NCBI RefSeq assembly: GCF_000757885.1
Contig: NZ_JQCR01000003.1
Span: forward strand, 806,001-870,000
DNA from: Paenibacillus wynnii
GTDB taxonomy: Bacteria; Bacillota; Bacilli; Paenibacillales; Paenibacillaceae
DNA: 64,000 nucleotides
Reading direction: 5' to 3'
Below, piece after piece: positions 52,960-61,216 of the stretch. The position numbers were made by a program, and so were the translations under genes. Positions within the stretch are counted from its first letter, which is position 1. The number at the start of each line of letters is the position of its first letter. The notes beneath the pieces are model-generated. The model ran no database searches and had not been told where the DNA came from. It was given only the letters and a program-made list of their open reading frames with translations.

Positions 52960-53235
52960 ATGACAATTAAGATATTAAGTTCGGAAATGCGTCGTCACGA
53001 GGATAGAAGCTTTGTTGGGAAGACCATATTCAGTCTAGACAATCATAAAGCGAATTATGAAATCACCTTTTTTAGTACTAGAGGCACGGAGTGGGACTAC
53101 AGCTTAAGCTTTGCTGGTGAACCTGGAAGTGAAGAAGAGATGCTGCAGACAGACGCTTTGCTAGAAACGAATGATGATATTTACAATGAGTTATTAGATG
53201 CAGCGTTGGATGCACAGGAAGTCGAAGAAGAATAA
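52960..53235 (+). CDS. Hypothetical acidic protein
   Basis: A 91-residue protein, not recognised. First half predicted beta-rich (TIKILSSEMRRHED, FVGKTIFSLDNHKANYEITFFSTRG, WDYSLSFAGEPG); last 30 residues strongly acidic (LLETNDDIYNELLDAALDAQEVEEE). No membrane segment or cysteine. ATG 52960 is chosen for GAAGGGA 9 nt upstream. Divergent from the aminopeptidases and followed by a GC hairpin (53241-53268) without a T-run. Confidence 0.65.
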   Translation: MTIKILSSEMRRHEDRSFVGKTIFSLDNHKANYEITFFSTRGTEWDYSLSFAGEPGSEEEMLQTDALLETNDDIYNELLDAALDAQEVEEE

Positions 53236-53357
53236 CACCTTACCGGCGGCAACCGTCGCCGGGTAATACCCCGTTCCATTATATAGAAGGAAAATGGCTT
53301 TTTTTATCGAATTGTTTAAGATAATGCCAGTTTGATCTTCCAATAGGGGGTTATACA

Positions 53358-53711
53358 GTGACAAGTCCAATTCTCAATCAGATCGGTGCAGTCTTTATAC
53401 CAGTAAGTGATATAGAAAGATCCAAGCAATGGTATTGCTATCTTTTGGGACTGCCGATTGAAGAAGAAGTCCTATTCGGACATTTGTACGTTGTTCCTAT
53501 GGAAGGGCCGGGAATTGTGCTCGATAGTAGAATCTTTACAAGGGAGTGTGTGTTAAATGCTCCAGCCTTTCATCTGAACACCAGAGATATTGATGCTGCC
53601 TATGACTTTGTGAAGGCATGCGGAGCAGAGATTCTGACGGATATCGAACATGACCATTGGTTCAACTTCAAGGACCCTGACGGGAATGTATTGATGATTT
53701 GCCGCTGCTGA
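53358..53711 (+). CDS. VOC family protein (glyoxalase/bleomycin-resistance fold)
   Basis: A 117-residue single VOC module: QIGAVFIPVSDIERSKQWYCYLLGLPIEEE and FHLNTRDIDAAYDFVKACGAEILTD ... HWFNFKDPDGNVLMICRC, giving the two beta-alpha-beta-beta-beta units. The final DPDGN..xxC motif replaces the usual E/H metal ligand, so metal use is doubtful. Start GTG 53358. It lies 28 bp upstream of a GNAT gene. Confidence 0.85.
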   Translation: MTSPILNQIGAVFIPVSDIERSKQWYCYLLGLPIEEEVLFGHLYVVPMEGPGIVLDSRIFTRECVLNAPAFHLNTRDIDAAYDFVKACGAEILTDIEHDHWFNFKDPDGNVLMICRC

Positions 53712-53739
53712 TATGACTTTTCTTAGGAGGTGACTCTAT

Positions 53740-54246
53740 ATGATAATTACGCTTAGGAAACTGGTGCCCGAGGACTCAGAGGAATTACTACAGTTGCAGC
53801 ATCAGTTGGATGAAGAATCTACCTTCATGCTGCTTGAGCCTGATGAAAGGCAGAGCGGGCTGCGGCAGGTTAGGGAAATGATAGAGAATTTCATGATGGC
53901 AGAAACCTCAGTCCTTATCGGTGCAGATGTAGACGGCATTCTTGTAGGATTCATGTCCCTGAGAGGGGGGACCGTTCGGCGAAATCAACACAGTGCTTAC
54001 CTAGTAATCGGAATTCTGAAGCAATATCAGGGTGTTGGTATTGGAACAGCGTTGTTTCATGAGATGCACGAGTGGGCTGTTGAACATCACGTTATACGTC
54101 TTGAGCTTACAGTCATGACCCATAATCATCGAGCCTTGGCCTTATATATTAAAAGCGGTTTTACGATCGAAGGAACAAGAGTGAAGTCGCTTAGAGTGAA
54201 TGGACAATGGGTCGATGAGTTTTACATGGGTAAAATTATAGAATAG
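53740..54246 (+). CDS. GNAT family N-acetyltransferase
   Basis: A 168-residue acetyltransferase with the acetyl-CoA motif A AYLVIGILKQYQGVGIGTALFHEMHEWA (Q/R-x-x-G-x-G, about 89-116) and motif B LELTVMTHNHRALALYIKSGFTIEGTRV. TTAGGAGGTG precedes ATG. Probably cotranscribed with the VOC gene. Substrate unknown. Confidence 0.9.
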   Translation: MIITLRKLVPEDSEELLQLQHQLDEESTFMLLEPDERQSGLRQVREMIENFMMAETSVLIGADVDGILVGFMSLRGGTVRRNQHSAYLVIGILKQYQGVGIGTALFHEMHEWAVEHHVIRLELTVMTHNHRALALYIKSGFTIEGTRVKSLRVNGQWVDEFYMGKIIE

Positions 54247-54348
54247 TCTTCAAACTGAATACATAATCATCCGTTGGGAACGGAAACGGTTCATTGTACG
54301 GAACCATTGGCAGGCAAAGTTGGTCCATGGTATATTGAATTTACAGAA

Positions 54349-54411
54349 GAAACCTCTCCTTTGAAATGGTTGTGTGGTAACTCCATTTTACCAAAGGGAG
54401 GTTTCTTTTTG
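54349..54411 (+). terminator. Rho-independent terminator after the GNAT gene
   Basis: GAAACCTC (54349-54356) with GAGGTTTC (54398-54405), inner CTTTG/CAAAG, then TTTTT. Confidence 0.85.
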
Positions 54412-54424
54412 CTGTTTTTAGAGA

Positions 54425-54645
54425 AGATTTTGGAATGGTTACCGCTGAAATTAGCGGAGAGGACGGAACGATTGCGGAAAAGCGGTAGCGGTCGCCCGAA
54501 AGTTTTCCGAAGGAAAACTAGCTTCGAAAGCATAAGCTATCTCCGGATTTTTACCGCTAAGGAAAATAAATAAAATTTGGAGAGCACAGCGATTGAAGCA
54601 ACGGTCCGTTCGCGGAGCGCCCGCTAACAGCAACAACTTAAGCCT
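54425..54645 (+). repeat. Structured repeat, copy D (long form, degenerate ends)
   Basis: Core related to copy B: GAAAGTTTTCC-GAA-GGAAAACT hairpin, AGCTTCGAAAGCATAAGCT, then CTCCGGATTTTTACCGCTAA. The first hairpin differs from copy B by a paired change (T-A for C-G), so the stem is kept. Terminal inverted repeats seen in A-C are not clear here. It lies between the GNAT terminator and the convergent CNNM gene. Confidence 0.65.
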
Positions 54646-54654
54646 TACACAAAA

Positions 54655-54702
54655 GAGAGGGCCGTCCCAGTAGCCATTTGCATGGCTTTTGGGACAGCCC
54701 CT
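54655..54702 (-). terminator. Terminator of the CNNM/HlyC gene
   Basis: GGGCC-GTCCCA (54659-54668) with TGGGAC-GCCC (54689-54700); the A-rich left flank gives a T-rich tail on the minus strand. Confidence 0.7.
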
Positions 54703-54708
54703 TCTTAA

Positions 54709-56037
54709 CTAATGTGAGTTTTTTTCCTCGGTTTGTTCGGGATTATCAGGTGAATCTATAATGATTTCGACCTTCCGAATTCGGTGTCTGTTCATTTCGC
54801 GAACAATAACCTTTACATGATCACGCGTTACACTTTTTCCAATCGCTGGGTCGGGAAGGTGACTATATATCCAACCACCGATTGTGATGACCTCATCATC
54901 CTCGAAATCCAGTCCCGTCAGTTGCTTGATTTCAAGCAAGGATACCTTGCCATCAAATAAATAATGAGAATCACTCAGTTTTTCTATATTTCTACGCTCA
55001 TCCTCGTCAAATTCGTCACGGATTTCTCCTACTATTTCTTCCAAAATATCTTCAATCGTTATAAGACCGGACGTTCCACCGTATTCATCCAGCAAAAGGG
55101 CAATATGCACACGTTCCTTCTGCATTCGGGTCAAGACTGTCTTTACAGGTGTAACTTCGGAGACCGTTAATACCGGTTGAATCAAACCTTTAAAATTAAA
55201 ATCAGGATTGTTGTCATACTCCAGGTAAAGCTGCTTTGTATTAATCATCCCTATAATGTTATCCTTATTGCCTTCAGCAACTGGGAAGCGGGTATATTGC
55301 TCTTTACGGATAACACTGAAGTTTTCCTGCAGCGAGTGATTCGAAAAAAGACATACCATATCTGTACGAGGAACCATTATTTCGCGGGCTAACATTTCAT
55401 CAAAAGTAAAGATTCGGTTTACGTATCCGTACTCAGCCTTATTAATCTTACCGCTCTCATAGCTTTCAGAAAGGATAAGCCGAATTTCTTCCTCGGAATG
55501 CGCATCCCCATGCTCGCTGGCAGGCTTCAGACCAAATAGACGAACTAGTAGATTTGCAGAACCGTTTAGAAGCCAAATCAAAGGATACAGGATTTTATAG
55601 AACCAAATGATCGGTAAGGCTGTCATCAGGCTGATTTCTTCCGGCTTGTTAATAGCAGCGGTTTTCGGAGCAAGTTCCCCGACAACAACGTGTAAGAATG
55701 TTGCAATGAAGAAAGCGAGTGCAAAAGCTAAAATGTGACTAAAATCCACATTAATGCCTGCCCAGTCAAACAGCGGAAGCAGCATTTGTTCAAATGCCGG
55801 TTCAGCAAGTGCCCCGATTCCGAGTGCTGTAATGGTAATCCCCAGCTGACAAGCGGATAAATACCCGTCAAGATTGGCTGAGACCCTTTGGACAGCTACC
55901 GCATTCTTGCGTCCTTCTATAACCATTTGGCTGATGCGGCTGCCTCTTAGCCTTACCATTGCAAATTCCGTAGCTACAAAAAAAGCAGTTAAAACAATCA
56001 AAACAGCTACCAACGTTAAACTGAGTCCTATACCCAT
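54709..56037 (-). CDS. CNNM-domain hemolysin family protein (HlyC/CorC type)
   Basis: A 442-residue membrane protein. N-terminal CNNM (DUF21) domain with about four segments (to residue 195; FFVATEFAMVRLRGSRI, GYLSACQLGITITALGIGALAEPAFE, VVGELAPKTAAINKPE), two CBS domains (about 215-335; MVPRTDMVCL, LLDEYGGTSGLITIEDILEEIVGEI) and a CorC/HlyC transporter-associated domain at about 350-425. Relatives act in Mg2+ or Co2+ efflux; the haemolysin name is historical. ATG 56037. Confidence 0.9.
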   Translation of the reverse strand: MGIGLSLTLVAVLIVLTAFFVATEFAMVRLRGSRISQMVIEGRKNAVAVQRVSANLDGYLSACQLGITITALGIGALAEPAFEQMLLPLFDWAGINVDFSHILAFALAFFIATFLHVVVGELAPKTAAINKPEEISLMTALPIIWFYKILYPLIWLLNGSANLLVRLFGLKPASEHGDAHSEEEIRLILSESYESGKINKAEYGYVNRIFTFDEMLAREIMVPRTDMVCLFSNHSLQENFSVIRKEQYTRFPVAEGNKDNIIGMINTKQLYLEYDNNPDFNFKGLIQPVLTVSEVTPVKTVLTRMQKERVHIALLLDEYGGTSGLITIEDILEEIVGEIRDEFDEDERRNIEKLSDSHYLFDGKVSLLEIKQLTGLDFEDDEVITIGGWIYSHLPDPAIGKSVTRDHVKVIVREMNRHRIRKVEIIIDSPDNPEQTEEKNSH

Positions 56038-56151
56038 TAAATCTTTACCATCCCTTTCATTCTATAAGTAGGTTATACTCAAATTATGAGTTCTTATGAA
56101 CCTATTCTACGAATTATTCGTTAAAATATCAAATGGGGAGGCATCCCAAGC

Positions 56152-56886
56152 ATGGAATCATTTACTTTGACCCGAAAAGAAATGTCCCATATACTGCTCT
56201 CATTAACCGGAAACTTGGACCAAGAACCACCAAACGTTCTTCAGGAATCATGGATCAAATTTCATCAAACTGAGAATCAGAATGAACTCCCAGCAATTGT
56301 ACAAAAAATGATTAAAGGCAGAATCCCAAAAGGGTTGTCTCTTGGAGACATTGCGGCTTTAGGCAGCCATATAGAGTATTCCACACTTTCCGTAACCGCC
56401 ATGCAGAATTGGGTGAAACGAGACTTTAAAGAATATTTGGGCTCGCCTCGTCAGGGGAAGAAGTACTCCATGAATCAGGCGGCGTTATTATTCATGATTG
56501 ATGATCTTAAAGCGGCTCTTGATTTCGAGAGCATTCGCCAGCTGTTTCACCAGTTATTCCTGAAGCCTGAACGTGACGATGATGATCTGATAGAGCCTGC
56601 CCAGCTTTATAAGGCATATGCGGGTCTTTTTGAAGCCATCAAATGTAATCCTTCCTTTCAAAATCATCAAATGTATGCTCGGAATATAACGGGTGAAAAG
56701 TCATGGAAGGATTGTGTTATAGAGGATTCTACTGAGGGAATGATGAAAAGGTTGGCTCATCTAACACGGACACAAAGCGAGGCGGTCTGGAACACAATAT
56801 TCATAGCCGCGATCTCCGTTCAAACCTGTTATTTTCAGTCTCTTGCCAGACAATCCTTGCATTCAGCGTTATTCCTTGATTTTTGA
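56152..56886 (+). CDS. DUF1836 domain-containing protein
   Basis: A 244-residue protein. Residues about 65-180 (LGDIAALGSHIEYSTLSVTAMQNWVKRDFKEYLGSPRQGKKYSMNQAALLFMIDDLKAALDFESIRQLFH) carry the DUF1836 domain, which looks like a MerR-like winged helix (TAMQNWVKRD as recognition part). Likely DNA-binding but targets unknown. GGGGAGG precedes ATG 56152. It stands alone, before the MFS gene. Confidence 0.8.
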   Translation: MESFTLTRKEMSHILLSLTGNLDQEPPNVLQESWIKFHQTENQNELPAIVQKMIKGRIPKGLSLGDIAALGSHIEYSTLSVTAMQNWVKRDFKEYLGSPRQGKKYSMNQAALLFMIDDLKAALDFESIRQLFHQLFLKPERDDDDLIEPAQLYKAYAGLFEAIKCNPSFQNHQMYARNITGEKSWKDCVIEDSTEGMMKRLAHLTRTQSEAVWNTIFIAAISVQTCYFQSLARQSLHSALFLDF

Positions 56887-56979
56887 GCGTTTCAATTTTA
56901 ATATATGAAGGTAAAATATGCTATATTATGATGTCCACAGTCGCTATGTAGGAAAGAGAGGTTTTTTGAGGTGAATCAA

Positions 56980-58182
56980 ATGACACTGCTGCGGAATCCG
57001 AAGCAAAGAAAGCTCCTGTTCAGTGCAGGCATAAGCTGGATGTTTGACGCCATGGATGTTGGCATGATTTCTTTTGTTGTGGCAGCATTAGCAAAAGAAT
57101 GGAAGCTTGGGCCGGAGCAGATTGGAATATTAACCAGCATCAACTCCGTGGGTATGGCTGTTGGTGCAGCGGCGGCGGGGATTATGGCAGACCGCTTTGG
57201 ACGTAAATCGGTACTGCTCTGGACGTTGTTGATTTTTTCTGTTGCGAGTGGCTTATCCGCTTTTGCTACGGGTTTTGCCATATTATGTGTGTTGCGTTTC
57301 ATTACCGGCGTGGGTCTGGGCGGAGAACTTCCGGTTGCTTCAACTTTGGTTTCGGAGAGTATGCCCGCTGAGGAAAGAGGACGAGCCGTTGTGCTGCTGG
57401 AGAGCTTTTGGGCGCTTGGCTGGATTGCATCGGCTTTAATTGCTTACTTCGTAATTCCGGATTACGGATGGCGTGTGGCTTTTGCTATTGGTGCACTACC
57501 TGCCTTGTATGCTATTTACCTGCGGCGTGCGATTGATGATTCTCCACGGTTTGCGGAAATCCGGAAGGCTCCTTTGTCATTAAAGAAACGCGTAGCAATC
57601 GTCTGGTCTCAGGAATATAGACGTTCTACGATTATGCTCTGGATTCTGTGGTTCACCGTTATATTCTCATATTATGGGATGTTCCTGTGGCTGCCAACCG
57701 TCATGGTCCTCAAGGGCTTCAGCTTGGTTAGAAGCTTTGAGTATGTATTAATTATGACGCTTGCCCAGCTTCCTGGTTACTTTACAGCTGCTTATTTTAT
57801 TGAGAAATTTGGACGCAAGTTTGTATTAGTGGTTTATTTGTTATTAACAGCGGTGAGCGCCGCCTGGTTCGGAAACTCTACGACAGAGGGAATGCTTATG
57901 GCAGCCGGGATCTGCTTATCCTTCTTTAACCTAGGAGCTTGGGGTGGAATGTATGCTTATACACCGGAGCTGTATCCTACGGCTATACGTTCTACGGGTT
58001 CCGGCCTTGCGACTTCCTTCGGGAGAATTGGGGGTATTATCGCTCCTCTCTGGGTCGGGGTACTTGTAGGTCGCTCTGTGGACATCGGATCTATCTTTAT
58101 GATTTTTTTCGTAACCATTATTATCGGTGCGCTTGCTGTGCTCTTTCTTGGAAAAGAAACCAAGGGAACGGAGCTTATTTGA
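56980..58182 (+). CDS. MFS transporter, sugar/metabolite:H+ symporter type
   Basis: A 400-residue, twelve-segment major facilitator. Signature loops: GIMADRFGRKSVLLW after TM2 (about 65-80), GVGLGGELPVASTLVSE with PAEERGRAV after TM4, and FGRKFVLVV and ELYPTAIRSTGSGLATSFGRIGG in the second half. The pattern fits the AAHS/sugar-porter branch. ATG 56980 with GAGGTG 6 nt upstream is preferred to GTG 56971. Substrate not predictable. Confidence 0.87.
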   Translation: MTLLRNPKQRKLLFSAGISWMFDAMDVGMISFVVAALAKEWKLGPEQIGILTSINSVGMAVGAAAAGIMADRFGRKSVLLWTLLIFSVASGLSAFATGFAILCVLRFITGVGLGGELPVASTLVSESMPAEERGRAVVLLESFWALGWIASALIAYFVIPDYGWRVAFAIGALPALYAIYLRRAIDDSPRFAEIRKAPLSLKKRVAIVWSQEYRRSTIMLWILWFTVIFSYYGMFLWLPTVMVLKGFSLVRSFEYVLIMTLAQLPGYFTAAYFIEKFGRKFVLVVYLLLTAVSAAWFGNSTTEGMLMAAGICLSFFNLGAWGGMYAYTPELYPTAIRSTGSGLATSFGRIGGIIAPLWVGVLVGRSVDIGSIFMIFFVTIIIGALAVLFLGKETKGTELI

Positions 58183-58206
58183 TCCCTATTCTTTGTATAC
58201 TTTAAC

Positions 58207-58236
58207 TTGAAGTTGCTCTAGCAACAATGCTAATAT
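58207..58236 (+). promoter_or_regulatory. Possible promoter of the TerB/ATPase/helicase operon
   Basis: TTGAAG (58207-58212), 18-bp spacer, TAATAT (58231-58236). A short palindrome TTGCTCTAGCAA (58213-58224) fills the spacer. A terminator lies between this and the first gene. Confidence 0.4.
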
Positions 58237-58257
58237 GAACCTAACTTATATAATGAA

Positions 58258-58298
58258 TAAACGGTTCCTTCACGTATGTGAACAGGACCGTTTTTCGT
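58258..58298 (+). terminator. Rho-independent terminator upstream of the defence-like operon
   Basis: AAACGGTTCC and GGACCGTTT arms with inner TTCAC/GTGAA and TTTTTCG tail. It ends the MFS transcript; if the promoter at 58207 is used it would also act as a leader attenuator. Confidence 0.75.
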
Positions 58299-58338
58299 AT
58301 TAAACTGTAATCTTCGACAATGGATGGAGGGACGGAAC

Positions 58339-59889
58339 ATGGAAAATGACAAGAAACAACCTCATTTTACGGAGTTGGTCTGGGAAAGTACAGAACAGAA
58401 TGTAGCCATCCCTCCGCGTAATTCATCTGAAGAAGTGAAGCTGAATAAGATACGTACAATAAATGCTCCCCCTGAGACCTCAGTACAACTGCAGCTCTGG
58501 GATATGGAGTCAGAAGTAAAGGAGCCGGTAACAACTACTGAAGGGGAGTTTGTGAAACGGGCCAGAGTGCTTCAGCATCGCAAGGAACCACCGTCTCTTT
58601 TTGTACCCTTTAAAAGCTATTGGCCCACTTATGGTCATATGACTGGAGCGCAGAATAGATGGTATTTCTACTGGCGTGATGAAGTTAGGTTAGGCAGGTA
58701 TCATAAGACAGATCTTTCTTATATTTTTTTGCATGTGTACGAGCTTATTAATGGAGTGGGATGGGACACCCCTTCTGAGGGATATAGACAGCTGTGTCAA
58801 ATATGGGAAGCTTATCGAGATACATATAAACGGCTGGATCAATATCTGGGCGGCTGGATTGCCGACTTTTCCTTTGTTCATCATCTGGAAGTACCGCTAT
58901 CTACAATTGTAGCCCGTTCACGCGGTCTGGCAGGTGATCTGGCGGAGCTTGAGCTGATGCGATGTCTATCCTCCTCTAGAGAGCAGCTGTCCTTCGCAGG
59001 ATTAACGGTAATGTCCGATTATGATATAAGCAAGTCCAAGTTCTACCTAAGTGAAGGTAAAGAAGCTGCCGAACGTTACATCCCGCAGGTAGTAGCACTA
59101 ATCGATGCGTATGTCACCCGCAAACACGGCAAGAATCTGGTGGAAATGTTCCCGCCAAGTCCGCCGGTGCATCGGGAGCGCTACTTATTCCGCAGTGCTG
59201 TATATGACATCTCTCTCTATGGATATTCCATACTTATACCTGTCGTTCGAGTCAGCAAATCTCTACCGCTTCGCAGTCTTATCACACGATTATTTCGTCT
59301 GACCGAGAATAAGCTTAGAGAGCTAATGGGATATCGGGGAAGACTTAAAGGCGTTAAAGTAGATGCGGATATGGACGATCTTGTGACCCGTTTTCTGCAG
59401 CGGGAGTTCCGTAAGTCAGAACAGGAACTGAAGGGTCCGGCAGTTGTAATTGATCAGGAGAAGCTGGAACGTTTGCAGTCGGATTCCGAAATCGTTCGAA
59501 CTCTGCTCATGGTGGAGGAAGTCGTCATTCCAGATGATATGTCTGCGGATGATTACGAAATGGCAGCTACGACCCACGATGAGAATCCGATGAAAGACAC
59601 TGTTGTAACTGCTAACTTCGACATGGACTCTGAGATCCTGTCAGCCACAGGGTGGGAGCAATTTACTGCAGTGCTTAGCCCGTTACAACGAGAAGCAATA
59701 ATCCTGCTTAATAATGAAGTAGAGGGATGGAATGCTTTTCAAAAACTGGCTGTAACCAGCGGGACTATGCCTGAATTGTTAATGGATGAGATTAATGAAA
59801 TCGCCATGGACACTTTGGGTGATCTACTTATAGACGGGGAAGAGATCTCTGAAGAATATGCTCCAATGCTGCAATACTTAACGAGGTGA
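58339..59889 (+). CDS. TerB-N/TerB-C domain protein (SngA-like)
   Basis: A 516-residue protein. After a polar N-terminus (about 1-80) comes a TerB-N domain (about 85-260: FVPFKSYWPTYGHMT, NRWYFYWRDEVRLGRYHKTDLSYIFLHVYELINGVG, CQIWEAYRDTYKRLDQYLGGWIADF). The C-terminal part (about 340-516) fits TerB-C, ending in a helical LSPLQREAIILLNNEVEGWNAFQKLA segment. No central TerB tellurite domain is seen. ATG 58339 follows GGAGGG by 6 nt. Followed 7 bp later by the ATPase gene. The same three-gene order defines the Shango anti-phage system, in which this is SngA; assignment by architecture. Confidence 0.75.
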   Translation: MENDKKQPHFTELVWESTEQNVAIPPRNSSEEVKLNKIRTINAPPETSVQLQLWDMESEVKEPVTTTEGEFVKRARVLQHRKEPPSLFVPFKSYWPTYGHMTGAQNRWYFYWRDEVRLGRYHKTDLSYIFLHVYELINGVGWDTPSEGYRQLCQIWEAYRDTYKRLDQYLGGWIADFSFVHHLEVPLSTIVARSRGLAGDLAELELMRCLSSSREQLSFAGLTVMSDYDISKSKFYLSEGKEAAERYIPQVVALIDAYVTRKHGKNLVEMFPPSPPVHRERYLFRSAVYDISLYGYSILIPVVRVSKSLPLRSLITRLFRLTENKLRELMGYRGRLKGVKVDADMDDLVTRFLQREFRKSEQELKGPAVVIDQEKLERLQSDSEIVRTLLMVEEVVIPDDMSADDYEMAATTHDENPMKDTVVTANFDMDSEILSATGWEQFTAVLSPLQREAIILLNNEVEGWNAFQKLAVTSGTMPELLMDEINEIAMDTLGDLLIDGEEISEEYAPMLQYLTR

Positions 59890-59896
59890 ATGAAAG

Positions 59897-61216
59897 ATGA
59901 ATGAGTTTAAAATACCCAAACGGATGACGACAGCACTCGTCAACTCACTGACAGCCGGTGTAGTGCCGCGCATTGGACTGGAGCATATCGCTGTCGGACG
60001 AAGACCAGAGGTTGAAGCTATATTACGAGATATGGACAATATAGCCGAAGGTGGAGCTGCTTTCAAGCTGATTACCGGAAAGTTCGGAAGCGGCAAAAGC
60101 TTCCTGCTCCAAATGATCCGAAATTACGCGATGGATCGGGACTTCGTGGTGGCAGATGCTGATTTGTCTCCTGAGCGACGTTTGGTGGGAACCAAAGGGC
60201 AGGGGCTCGGGACATATCGGGAGCTGATGAGTCACCTATCGACACGGACACGCCCGGACGGCGGGGCATTGGAGATTATTTTGCAAAAGTGGATTTTTTC
60301 GCTACAACAGAATGTCATGCAGGAAAAGAGCCTTGGCCCGGACGATCCGCAGCTAGGTGAAGAGGTGGAGCAGAGAATATATGCGGTGACCTCTGAGATG
60401 CGGGGACTTGTTCATGGCTTTGATTTTGCAAAAGTATTAGCGTCTTATTGGAACGCTCACAAGCTGGCGGACGATGAGTTGAAGCAGGATGCGCTTCGTT
60501 GGCTTCGCGGTGAATTTGCTACCCGTACGGAAGCTCGGAAGGCCTTGGGTGTGGGTGTCATTATCGACGATGACAATTGGTATGATTATATGAAGCTATG
60601 GGCGGAATTCACGGCTGCCATTGGATATAAGGGGTTGCTGCTCTTTATTGACGAAGGAGTTAATCTATATAAAATAACGAACAGTATTTCGCGTCAAAGC
60701 AATTATGAGAAGCTCCTCACCATGTTCAACGATACGATGCAGGGGAAGGCTGAAAGTCTCGGAATCTTTATCGGGGGAACACCACAGTTCGTAGAGGATG
60801 GTCGGAGAGGTTTATTCAGCTATGAGGCGCTTCGCTCCAGATTGGTGGCCGGGCGTTATGGAGGATCAGGTCTGAACAATTTCACCGGACCTATTATTGC
60901 GCTGGACATGCTTTCGCATGAAGAAATACTGGTGCTGCTTCAGAAACTAAAGAATATTCATGCCATGCACTACGGCTATGAGGCTGAACTTTCCCAGTCA
61001 CAGCTAGTACACTTTATGGAAGAGGCTGTCGGTAGATTGGGTGCTGAAGAGCTGCTGACTCCGCGCGAGGTCATCCGCGACTTCATGGATTTGCTACACA
61101 CTCTGCGCCAGCACCCTGAAGTTTCCTTCGAGAAGCTAGTGGGAGAGCGTACTTCAAAGCCCGTAGATGCAGATCAGAATGAACTGGACGGTTTTCTGGC
61201 GGAGTTCGAATTATGA
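59897..61216 (+). CDS. DUF2791 (BrxD-like) P-loop ATPase (SngB-like)
   Basis: A 439-residue AAA/ORC-like ATPase. RIGLEHIAVGRRPEVEAILRDMD leads into Walker A ITGKFGSGKSFLLQ (G61-S68). ADADLSPERRL is typical of the BREX BrxD/DUF2791 family, and Walker B is LLLFIDEGVNLYK (about 247-259), with a sensor-like IFIGGTPQFVEDGRRGLFSYEALRSRL near 297-320. GAGGTGAATG upstream. The stop overlaps the helicase start (ATGA). In BREX type 2 a relative (BrxD) pairs with helicase BrxHI; here it pairs with a TerB-N protein instead. Confidence 0.82.
   Translation: MNEFKIPKRMTTALVNSLTAGVVPRIGLEHIAVGRRPEVEAILRDMDNIAEGGAAFKLITGKFGSGKSFLLQMIRNYAMDRDFVVADADLSPERRLVGTKGQGLGTYRELMSHLSTRTRPDGGALEIILQKWIFSLQQNVMQEKSLGPDDPQLGEEVEQRIYAVTSEMRGLVHGFDFAKVLASYWNAHKLADDELKQDALRWLRGEFATRTEARKALGVGVIIDDDNWYDYMKLWAEFTAAIGYKGLLLFIDEGVNLYKITNSISRQSNYEKLLTMFNDTMQGKAESLGIFIGGTPQFVEDGRRGLFSYEALRSRLVAGRYGGSGLNNFTGPIIALDMLSHEEILVLLQKLKNIHAMHYGYEAELSQSQLVHFMEEAVGRLGAEELLTPREVIRDFMDLLHTLRQHPEVSFEKLVGERTSKPVDADQNELDGFLAEFEL

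Noticed and set aside
54274..54573. Plus-strand ORF of 99 codons
   Set aside because: It crosses a rho-independent terminator and repeat copy D and has no ribosome site or family resemblance.
58339..59889. Tellurite resistance function for the TerB-N/C protein
   Set aside because: The central TerB metal-binding domain and all other ter genes are missing; the domain names alone do not support tellurite resistance.
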